Positions 36,801-47,900 of a stretch of 64,000 nt of DNA are shown here, one piece after another; the stretch's first letter is position 1, and each line of letters starts with the position of its first letter. The position numbers and the translations under genes were made by a program. A model generated the notes under the pieces. It worked only from the letters and a program-made list of their open reading frames with translations, was not told where the DNA came from and ran no database searches. The stretch comes from Trichoplax adhaerens (taxonomy: Eukaryota; Placozoa; Uniplacotomia; Trichoplacea; Trichoplacidae), in the NCBI RefSeq assembly GCF_000150275.1, contig NW_002060944.1, forward strand, positions 6,360,564-6,424,563. The letters run 5' to 3'.

Positions 36801-39316
36801 CGATCGATTTATATGAGAGTCACCATTACTCGTGTAAGTAGATGGATTAACTGTTGACTTTGCTGAGGCATCAATCTTTGGTTCACTTAATGACTGGCTA
36901 AGAGATGTAGTTTTCTGTAAAGGTTGCTTTAAAAAGAGTTGAAAAATCTTGGTCTGAGTGCCATTATTGTGCTTCTTTTTATCCTTTCTACTAGAATTCT
37001 CTGTGGTATTGCTCACTAGCATTTTGTTGCTACTGACCATTTCATCGACTATTTTTTCTCCAGATTTACCAACATTTCGATCTGGAATCGGCTTCATATT
37101 GCTTTCTTCCTTTAAACTGACGCAATGTTGTAACCCAAAAGACTTTGTGATTGGAAAATCTGCTATTTTCCGTTGAGAAGATGTTGTTGGATTGGCTTTA
37201 GATCGCTTAGTCATTGGGTGACTATCAACAACTAAAGAGGTTCTCTTAATTGTTTTTGCAGATATTTTGGAAGGGCTTAAATTACCTTTATTCTTGTATT
37301 GAAGTACCTGCGTATCTGGATTATTTACATTACCGGTTTGGTTTACAGATTTCTTCCTCATATACATGCTAAATAATTTATCTATATTTATATCTGGAAA
37401 AGCTTCTTTAATTTTGTGCAAAGCAGGTATAAGGCAAGATTTATTTACTGGTGTAACAGGATGTGTCAGCGCCTAAACGTATCATTAATTAATAGATGAT
37501 GGATTGAAAATTTTGTAAGTAATAATTTTAGAATACAGCCGATGTCGAATAATAAGATACTGACCTCCTGCTTTCTAGGTTTTAGGTTTTTAATCCGCTC
37601 AGAGACATAGTCTGGAAATGTTAACGAAGACGATAGAGTTTTTAGTGATAATCCATTGCAAGTCTCATCCTTTGTAACGGTTGGAGTCTTAATGTTAACG
37701 AATAAGTTTTCTATATCTACTTTGGGCAAATGCCATAACCAATTGTCCTTTTCTTGTTGTCGAACATGACTTACGGTAGGGAAGGAGGTTATTGAAGTAG
37801 ATATTACTGTGTTTTCTATATTTTCTATTGTATTTCTTTTACAATTTCCTATGTGGAATCAGTAGGCTACCAGTTATTTCTTAATAGGATCAAGATAATC
37901 TAAAAATTATATGCATAATACCATAACATGACTTACCAATCTCTTTCGAACTGCTGATCAATCTCTCAAAAGCATTCGTTACAACCTTCTTAGCCGTATG
38001 GCTTTCCGGTATATTAGACCCAGGTATTTTGTCATTCGCTACTACAGTGTTCTGGATAGGTTGACTTACACTATTATTTGATGTTTGCTTCTGTATCGTT
38101 ACATCATTATTCTTGTCTTTCTTTCTTGTTCGTAGGAATATTGGCGCCAGCTTGACGTCTAAATAAAAATTCATATTTATATGCCATATTGCTACATCAT
38201 GTGACTACATATCGGTAAATGCAAAGATAGGTATTTCATCTCAAACGATACCAATGTGTATTTACCTTTACTACATAATTTATCTTTCGGGGTTGTATCA
38301 ATTTTCTCTTTCCCTATCTCCATCGTTTGAATTTCTTTATTGCAGTGATCTCCAGTATTTAGGATGATAGGTGGCGCTGCTAGCTCCTCTATAAGTTGAC
38401 CACTTGCGGTTTTACATTCATTCTGGAGTACTGATCTCTCTATTACTGTAGTTGCTGTTGCATTTCCTTGGTAACTGCTTGCAAGCTTACACGGATTGGG
38501 CTTTGAGATGAGTTCAGTAGCAGGCGTGACTGATCCATTGACGGAATTGTCGTTAGCTTTATTATAGGCTACATTATCATAATTCGGTTGCATGTTTTCA
38601 TCGCCAATATGTTGTCTATCCTTACGTGATCTTAGGGATTTTGTTAAAGTATCGATGGCGGAAAAGGTAATGGTTTGTTGCTTAAATGGCATATGTCTTG
38701 AAGCGTTACTTTTCTTATTTATTGGTTGTATTTCATGTGATCCATTTCGAGGTAGATGATTTGTTCCTATAAAATTAACCGCGTCCATTTGTGACGAAAT
38801 CGCTCGTTTACTTTGTAGGCGAGTTGTTCTTCTCAATGTAGCCATCTCAGCTAAATCTGATGTAATTTTAAGAGAATTTACTGTACTTGTGTTATTGGTG
38901 CTTAATAGAGACTTATCTAAGTCACATGATTCTTGTGCTAAATCAATTTCTACTTTAAGAGGGCTAAAGTGTTTAAAGGTAGGATTATTTTCATCTATTT
39001 GTAAGTTGGCAACTTGCTCTTGAGGCAATGGCTCCGTAACATCATCGGAAATGGTAGCTTTTCTTTTACGGGTAGCCATTAAAGATGTATTTTTCACTAG
39101 TGAACTATCCTGTGCGAGCTCTACTTTCTCAACAGTTGCCTTGTTTTGATTTCTAATCGTTGGATGAATTTTATTCTTGTCAGGTGTTTCGCTACGAATG
39201 CATTGCTCTTGAAGGTTTAAATTTACATCTTGATTGTTAACGACGGTAACAGTGTTACTTTTCTTTTTTTTCGGTGCAGTAAAGTAAGTGGTAATCAAAA
39301 TATTGTTATCTTCCAT
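33835..39316 (-). CDS. ATAD5: ATAD5/Elg1-type PCNA-unloading clamp-loader subunit (about 1,500 aa, 11 exons)
   Basis: Replaces RFC1 in an RFC-like complex that unloads PCNA from DNA after replication and repair. A long disordered N-terminus precedes TLWTEKYRPRNHSEMIGNKK, the family's entry into the AAA+ core. Then come Walker A (MLLSGPSGSGKTATVYACAE), VIEVNASFKRSGK, Walker B plus (ILFEEVDLLFDIDEGFW), and VPIVLTCSDTALLHN. The C-terminal part has DYLPSLRTI, as in ATAD5. Exons (5' to 3'): 39316-38266, 38158-37937, 37848-37565, 37472-36335, 36252-36065, 35970-35701, 35584-35491, 35418-35354, 35282-34367, 34195-34111, about 34026-33835. All junctions keep phase except the last, where the strong donor at 34110 is out of phase; a weaker donor (GTGGAA, 34124) would fix it. 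The gene is divergent from RPTOR. Confidence 0.94.
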
Positions 39317-40916
39317 AGTGAGTTCAAGCAGAAGCTAGACTTTTTAAATTCAAGTTGGGCCACTCCTGAAATTGCAGCAGCATTTATAGAACTTCTCTCT
39401 ACTTGCTCGTTGTACAAATTAGACACAATTGAAGGACATGCCGTAGTCTATCCTAAATAAGGTCAATAAACAAAGACACGTTATACACATATAAAACCTA
39501 CCATTGTTAATTGATTCATTAATTATCGGCAAAATTTCGTCGGATACTGAATTCTATTTGTCTTGTAATTACAGCAGAATTGAGATGAAAAGCCATTAAA
39601 CAATCAACAATAGGATTGTATGGAGCACTAGTACTACGCGTTGATGACTAGCCTATAAAAAACCGTAATAACTTTTTACTCTGATGCTATACTTTGCTTG
39701 TCGTTATCATTGCTGTAATAATGATTACAGAAGCTTTCGATCTTTATTTACACGTATGGGTTGGAAAGTAACCCAGCAAGTAAAAAGAGGATAACGATTA
39801 TTTATAAATAATTCTGCTAAGTCATGATAATGTCTGGTATGAGTGTGGATATTTGTAGTGTCTTGGATGTGGCTGTATAAATCATAAAGATTTTGAATGG
39901 TTTTGTTGTAAGTGTGACCACAAGTATGATTGTTGATAACTATAGTATTGTTTGTGATTATGTGATATACGAGTATATATACAGTACTTTAGTCTTTGGT
40001 AGTTAGGAGGAGATACTATTCCTTGTAGATTAAATTGTAATTAGAAAACAATATCAATGCAAACTATAAAAGCAACAGGCTGTAAGGGTAGCCATTACAA
40101 GGTATTTATAACTGTCAAGATTGGAAAATAGGCAATCTCCTCAATACAGAACAGGTAGGTGTAAGTCCAAGTAGTATTTTAATATGGGAGCTCTATGACT
40201 TGTACGGTTGTCGATGTATTAATATGATGAAGATGATGGGAAAGATTGATTTTGGTCCGTTCAAACTATGTCATGGTTTCCAAATGCAACCCTGTGCACT
40301 ACAGTAGGTGCAATTCGGTGACCAAGGTAACTTCAGCTACAGTGACGCGCTGGTACGCATCTCGTCCACACTTAGCTCGCACATTTGGACATCTGCTAAT
40401 GACGAAATCGCACTTAAGAAAAGAAAGTATGTACACAAGCATTGGCATAGTTTTCTAATTCTGGCTCATAATTACCAACTCCATTGACCTCGATATATAA
40501 AGAAATGAAAGAATTCAATCGTTTCCATTGCTGTGGATCATGGACTGACTACCTTTATGTCTTGCTGCCCCCCTGGCCCAAAATGGCGGCAAGCAACAAA
40601 GTGGAACAGATACTGTCTACGTCTTACCCTTTTACAAATGGAAGTCCACCCTGATCTTTACTGATATTAAAGACAGTAGCTACTATGGAAATTTACCGTC
40701 ATTTTCTAGTCTCAAAGTAATATCAGCATGGATAATATTGTGCAAACTTACTGTTTACTCCCGCTTGATTTTTGCTTTACTGCAACAGCGGCATGCAAGC
40801 CCCAACTTCCAGTTCATTCAAATGAGGGAGTGTTACCAAACCCTTGAACCGTGTCCAATAGACTGTATGAGTTAGTAGTGGCAAGCTTGGAACGCAAGGC
40901 TAGGGAACATCCGTCC
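39317..40916. other. ATAD5-RPTOR divergent spacer, ATAD5-proximal half
   Basis: Contains the ATAD5 promoter by position. No motif is asserted. The plus-strand frame at 40246-40458 and a 23-residue frame starting at 40585 (MAASNKVEQILSTSYPFTNG) are slightly GC-richer, but no homology or splice structure was found. Confidence 0.35.
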
Positions 40917-41224
40917 GTACAGTACGTCGTTGACTTCTGTTTTTTCGGTACTTGACCACTCAACTCCTTGTCTCTAATAGGACGATAGACAGAGAATACA
41001 GCGTTGATTGCGTACTAGTACTATTTTGCCAATGTCTTCCCGCCATCGCTGGACTCGATTTACAGTATATTTTTGTACAGTATTTTTGTACAGTACTCAT
41101 CCCAATTTCGGTACAATACTGTCCAGGTAGTCCAATCTCTATACAGTACAGTATGGAAATTGGACTACCTGGACAGTACTGTACAGCTGTACTGTACAGT
41201 ACAATGTGTACAGTACATCTAGTA
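40917..41224. repeat. GTACA/GTACT pentamer cluster 10
   Basis: Runs at 40917-40925, 41075-41097, 41141-41153 and 41174-41217. It encloses the 74-bp palindrome at 41111-41184. Because the locus is palindromic, opposite strands give near-identical peptide frames (for example CPGSPISI on both). Confidence 0.85.
41111..41184. repeat. 74-bp near-perfect inverted repeat with pentamer apex
   Basis: The arms TACTGTCCAGGTAGTCCAAT and ATTGGACTACCTGGACAGTA are perfect 20-bp complements. They extend outward to GTACAATAC/GTACTGTAC (one mismatch) and inward to TCTCTATAC/GTATGGAAA (two mismatches). The apex is CTATACAGTACAGTATG. The size and shape resemble a pre-miRNA-like hairpin, but it could equally be a small foldback element. 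Confidence 0.8.
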
Positions 41225-41577
41225 CTACTGTAGTTCATGACTGTGTCACGCTTAGACGGACAGACATTTCCAGCCAAAATATTGTGCCAAACACTTGGTT
41301 ATGCCAGTATTGTAGTATATACAGTAGACGGTCGATTTGAATTGACTGATATTTTCTCAGTTAGTAAGTAAATATTAAATATTATTACCTTGAATCTGAC
41401 TCATGATCAATTCAAGAATACACTCTAACCTGTTGTACTGCACCTAATGGGGTAGCATAAGAGAAAGCAATGGCATGACTAAGATTACTGCTCGACTGCA
41501 GCTCTCGGGTCAAAGTCTACCATAATATTCTAAAAGTCTTGTGACCAGTCATCATTGGAATGTGGCTCCTGGTGCTG

Positions 41578-41697
41578 GTACAGTACTGCACAGTACAATA
41601 TACTGTAGGTTTACAATACAAGTACTGCAGCACGGTACTGTAACGGTAGTAAAAATAACTTCTCCTACCGTACTGTACGAGTGTACGTACAGTACGG
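41578..41697. repeat. GTACA/GTACT pentamer cluster 11, upstream of RPTOR
   Basis: Runs at 41578-41605, 41620-41641 and 41668-41695, ending about 270 bp before the RPTOR start codon. Some units are degenerate (GTACG). It accounts for most of the frame at 41541-41834. Confidence 0.75.
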
Positions 41698-41964
41698 TGG
41701 TTACAGACGTACAGACAAACACTTGTCGTGCCTGCCTGCCTTGGGTAAAACCCTACTGTTGGGTATCAGACAGCCTGATCACATTTTACTCAAGCCAATG
41801 GAAAGCAATGGCCATGCAAAATAGAAATCCTTGAATGGACTAACACAAGGTATTCAATTCTTTTCCTATGCGATATATCGAGGCTTATAATCTGGAGTGA
41901 ATACTGTATCTTGGAGAAAAAGTGATTCTATCCTGGTAGGATCGATCCCTATTAAGTGGACAAG

Positions 41965-44900
41965 ATGGAAGAAGATGAAGGCAATGAACTACGCGATTTT
42001 AACGTACCCATATTTTTCAATCAGCCACGGCATACTGAAGATGTCCGAGGTTTAAAAATGCTGGAGAAATCTTGGAAGATGACTGAGAGGGTAAGCCATC
42101 ATGGATAGTATAGTGTGATTATGAATGATCGACATGGATTAAAGGGCTAGTGTGGGAGTTGTATCAAATGCGCTATAAAATGGGCTAACATCGATCCATT
42201 CAATAAGCAAAATAATGCAACTTTTAAGTGCTGTAATACCCACCTTGAGTTTGTGTTGACACTATTCCTACAATGTAGTCAAATGGTGTAATCATCATCG
42301 GATTGTGGCTATCATGCCAGCACTTTCACCGATTACAATACAGTAAATTGTTGCAAACTTATTAGCAATACCAAGGAATACAATCTCTTACAGTCAAAAG
42401 GATCAATGCCATCAGTCAATTCTACATGGATCGTCATTCGTTGTTTATTATAATAATAATAATGAATTATTGAAAAATCCTGACTGGTACAACGACGGAC
42501 GAGTAGATGCTTGTCTTGTTGCTATACTATACAGCAAACCGACAGTACCTACTCATCTCCACCCTAAAAGTCGGACATCAACGTGATATTTTAGTTGTCA
42601 TGTACAAGATGAACATAGCACCTACAAGTAGATGGAGTAGAGTACAAAAGGATTGCCGGATAGATCGAAAATGGGATATGTAATCAATTAGGTTAATTAC
42701 TCTTTTTTTTCCCCTACAAAGTAAACCATAAACACATAAGCACACCGAATACGTCAACAGTTCTACTTTGGTTTATTCAATTAATTGGTAATGACGATCG
42801 TTAAAAATACTTTATTTCTACCATCTGTGCCGTTAATCCTTGTAAATCAACATGATTCAACATGATACAGTACCCTGCTTATATTCTTTACAATATCACA
42901 ATCGATTGGACTAGGCTAACTGGATTATCGATCTATCATCATTTTATCCAGTTTACTTTTTGTAAAGATTGATACATTACAAATACGGCAATGCTTTGGT
43001 CGGTTACAGGTAGTATGTAATTATTCGATTTGAGCAGGTTTAATAATACTAGACTATCTATCGTAATTTTATCCACCTTATCATTTCTATACATACGAAT
43101 ACAGTGGGCGATAACGTGTATTACTCGCCATTAGGAATTACTGTATAGGTACGACATAGCTCTTTCAAACCCAAAGGAATAATCGCTTTCAACGCCAACC
43201 TTCTGCTACTCATTTACATCGATTAACTTGGTCTAATTATATATAACTCCAGTTACTATATAAGAAGGATCTTACTGTGTGTTGAGACTCCCAATTCGGC
43301 TGATCTAAAGCTCAGTGATAATATACGCGTATCATTATTACCATTACAGCGAAGCCAAAAAGAAATAGTTAACTAAACTGACAGTAATTACTTTCTTATG
43401 TAAAGCGTTACTGAATGAATTAAATGAAAACCTTCTATTTAGATGAAAACTGTAAGTGTAGCATTAGTATTATGCTTGAATGTTGGTGTTGATCCTCCCG
43501 ATCTTATCAAGCCTACTCCTTGTGCACGACTAGAATGTTGGCTAGGTACACAAGTTTATTTATTAAGTGTAGTATTGATACATTGCAAATGTTCGGCTAT
43601 TTAAGGTCTTTAATTATAGCTTTATCATATGCATGCTTGAGAATGATTTCTTTTTTTAGATCCCCTAACGATGAATCCTAATAAATCGCTTGAAGCTGTC
43701 GGTAATAGTTTACAGAAACAGTATGAAAGATGGCAGCCCAAGGTACAGAATAAGAACGATTGAATGATTTTTTGATAGGAAATGTCATATATCTCAGCCA
43801 AAGTTGTGTTATATTGTTAAAATTATGTCAATGCTTCAAAAACTTTGTAATTTGCTGAGTAAATACTAGAAAATTAGTCCATTTTTAGAACACTGTATAC
43901 AACAGGTATTTTCTCCAAACGGTATTCAAAAAGTACAACTTGTTGTTAAGTTTTAAAATTAATTAAGCAGAATTTTTTTCGCGTCGTCTATAGGCACGCT
44001 ATAAGCAGAGTTTGGATCCTACGGTAGAGGAAGTCAAAAAATTGTGTCTCTCCTTGCGGCGCAATGCTAAGGTAAGGCGATGCAATGCGAGAACCTTAAA
44101 AAATTGAAATACCCTTTTTATGTATAGCATACAGTAATCTAATTTGTACAGGCAGAGACGTATCTATATCTTGACCTACCGTACTTTAATTAGGATGATA
44201 GGGTACTGTTTCATTATAATGGGCATGGAGTACCTCGACCTACTCAAAATGGTGAAATATGGGTTTTCAATAAGGTAATACAATAAACTTACTTTTGAGT
44301 TATAAAAAATTGAAATTAATTTAAGGATACGTCGTATTGCTGTTGACTGATCTAAAAATATAGAACTACACGCAGTATATTCCATTATCGATATATGATC
44401 TGCAAAGTTGGATTGCTGGTCCTACTGTTTTTACTTATGATTGTTCTAATGCCGGTAAGTTTTGATCGTACAATCTATTATGCGGTAGTTGCCCTTTTCA
44501 AATTATTTCACTTATAATTATTATTTAATGGTATTGTATAGTATAAATTACTTTCAATGATTATCATAGTAAACATCAATAGTATAATGAATAGTATCTA
44601 TCACATGCTATATTTACAATAATATCTGTATCTCTCTATTTTACCTATTGTAGGTGCTATTATTGACCATTACTTACTTTTTTGTCAGCAACGACGTGAG
44701 GAAAGTCCTGTAAGTGTAAAAAATAGTTGTTGGTCCACTATCATGAATATTATTACTCTACAATTTAAGTTATTGGTCCATTAACTAATCTTCCTTTCTG
44801 TATTTACCAGCTTTTTATTTAGCTGTGTTTAATGCTTTATTTTTAATTGTTCATATATAGGGTGAAAGCGACTCAGATATATCAGTTACTTTATTAGATA

Positions 44901-47900
44901 ATTGTATTCACATGGCTTCCTGTAGCTCCAATGAAGTATTACCGTTAAATCCAGATTTACCAGCTGATTTATTTACATCATGCCTTACAACTCCAATTAA
45001 AACAGCCCTAAGATGGTAATGTAGAACTTTGGTCAATATCAAAATCAATTTAGTACTTGATATAATATCAGATAATGTAATAGAAACCAATGTTGCAATT
45101 GGCAAGTGTACTATACACTAAGTCTTGCTTCTGATATCTTCATGCTTTAATAGGTTTTGCATAAATAATAACAACCTTTTGGTACCTAATATAACTTTAG
45201 AAATGATCGAAAAGTAAGCTATGTATTACTTGTTATATTGTGTAGAGAATATAATATTTACAATTGTATCATATTTTGAAATAAAAAGAATTCCAGGAAA
45301 ATTGAACGACCGAAGAACACTGATTGGAGAACTAAACTGGATATTTACTGCTGTAACTGATACGATCGCTTGGAATGTTCTTCCTACTAGTATGTTTGCT
45401 TTAGGCTATTTTTAATAAAATGCGTGAATGTTATTTTTTGAAACAAACTGAAAATTATTATAACTTTGAATATATAGAAATATTTCAGAAGTTATTTCGC
45501 CAAGATCTGCTAGTTGCAAGTCTATTTCGAAATTTTCTTTTGGCTGAAAGGATAATGCGTTCTTTTAATTGTTCACCGACGTCACATCCGAAATTACCAA
45601 GTACTCACAGTCACCCAATGTGGTTAGTCTAAAATTTGGATTGGCGTTAAAGATTGCAAATAACATTATATACCGGCATGAACTGTATATTGTATAGATG
45701 TATTGTAAGTAGTAGTTTCCGTTGATTGCTTTAGGTATACATGGGATTTAGTCCTTGATCGATGTCTATCTCAATTACCATCTATTATCAATAATGGAGA
45801 AGAATTTGCGGTAAATTGAGTATCTTTGATGATATTTACTATTTCACTTGATCTACTAAGATTTATACTTATACTGAAGTTAAAAATATCCTTACTTGCC
45901 TATTCTTATTGTGGTAATTGTAGCATAGCACATTCTTTGAGGATCAACTTACAGCATTCCAAGTGTGGTTAGCGTTAGGATCGAAAGAACGCAATGTTCC
46001 TGAGCAATTACCGGTTGTTCTACAGGTTTGAAATTAATTTGAATGTTAAAAATTTTCTACTGAACATCGCTATGGAAATGTAGTAGGTATATTTTATTAT
46101 AATCGAATTTTTTTATTATATTTAGGTTTTGTTGAGTCAAATTCACAGAATTCGAGCTCTTGACTTGTTAGGAAAGTTTCTCGATTTCGGCGTATGGGCT
46201 GTAGAACTGGTATGTATACCTAAAATCCTTAGCTACTATTTATTGGTAATATATCAAGTTGCTACTCGATGTACTAATGGTATCTTATTCTTACGTAATA
46301 ACTGTAGGCCCTTTCGGTTGGCATTTTCCCGTATGTGTTGCGACTTCTTCAAAGTTCTGCTAGAGAACTAAAACCGCGGATGTTATTTATTTGGACAAAG
46401 ATTTTAGCTCACGATATTGTATGTATCACAAATTTATGTGTCAATAGCTCCCTATTAATCTAAGAATATCATTTCTTATTATGTTAATACTATTGCTTCT
46501 GCAATATTTTTAAAATTATATTTTGTATTCTTTCGTTTATTTCCATAACACTAACGCGTAATAGAGTTGCCAGGTTGATTTAGTAAAGGACGGTGCTTAT
46601 AAATACTTTCTCCAAATTCTGGCAGATTCTCAAATGCCGGTTGGTATTATCCTGCTTGCTCTTAATTCCTAATTTTGTTATTATTATTAATTATTGTTGG
46701 CCTTTCGTAGTCAAAGGATAGAGCTATGGCTGCTTATATAATAGCTATGGTAATTAAAGATTATCCTACAGGAAAGGTATGGTGTTAAGTTAGGATTACA
46801 TAATGTCGCTCTGTGATATATTAAGTTAGTTGCCTCTGAGCTTGTAATAGAACAATAGCTTACTGAAATTTTTTAACTAATAATATGTAGGAGGCAGCTC
46901 AACAAAGCAATATTATTGCTATATGCACCGAGTTGCTAGATGACCCAAACCCTTTATTGCGTCAGTGGGTAGTACTATGTTTAGGATATGAATGGAATGG
47001 GTATGATCCGGCTAGATGGTGTGCCGTTAGAGATAACGCGTACGAGAAGTTATCTCATTTACTTGCCGATGAATGTGTTGAGGTATACTAGATAACTAGT
47101 TGATCAACTAATGGACCTGATTTAAATATATTATCATCATAATATGCACGTATTGAATAATAATAACACCATGAAGAAAGAATTAAATACCTTTTTTAAT
47201 CAGGTTAGAGCAAGTGTTGTGTATGCATTGGGTACATTCGTAAGTAATAAAAACGATCGTAATGGCCAAGCTGATAACATTGATCAAGGAATTGGAATGA
47301 CATTGGCAGCATGTGTAAGGGATGGCAGTCCGGTAGTGCGAAAGGTGCAGGAGTAAATATTAAAACTTTAGTAATAGTCAAACAAATCTCAAGATTGTCT
47401 AACATGATTATTCTTTTGATCAATCTGATGGATAGGAACTTGTTGTTGCATTATCTGGATTTGTATTGGAATTTGAATCATATTTCATATCCACAGCTAC
47501 GAAATTGGTAAGAGAAGTTGAGAGTGAGAAAGATAAAAACCGTAACAACCAAAGTGGCCCTGGAGCACCTGGTGGACGGGTTTTGGTTCCAAATAAAAAT
47601 ACTGGTCTGACGCTGCATCAGAGTACTGACAGCTCCCATTCTCAGCAATCACGTCGATCTCGTTTATTTATGAGTCAGTCAAATAATTCTTTATCGCCAG
47701 CTACAACTGGTGATTACCATCCCGCGCTCGAGCGTTTGTTGTCACTTCCACCTAGAAGTGTATATAATATGGTTTGGAGGGTATGTATGTGTAACGAGTA
47801 TTGAAAACTGTATGGTCATACAGCGTATCAATTTTTTAGCGCATGAATAAACTTTCACCTTCTTGACTACACTTGTAGGCTTTGATTACGTTGCTTAATG

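Noticed and set aside
35651-37176. Plus-strand ORFs
   Set aside because: Antisense shadows of ATAD5 exons 4 and 6.
40952-41277. Two long ORFs with nearly the same peptide on opposite strands
   Set aside because: The shared peptide results from the 74-bp palindrome and pentamer runs, not from coding constraint.
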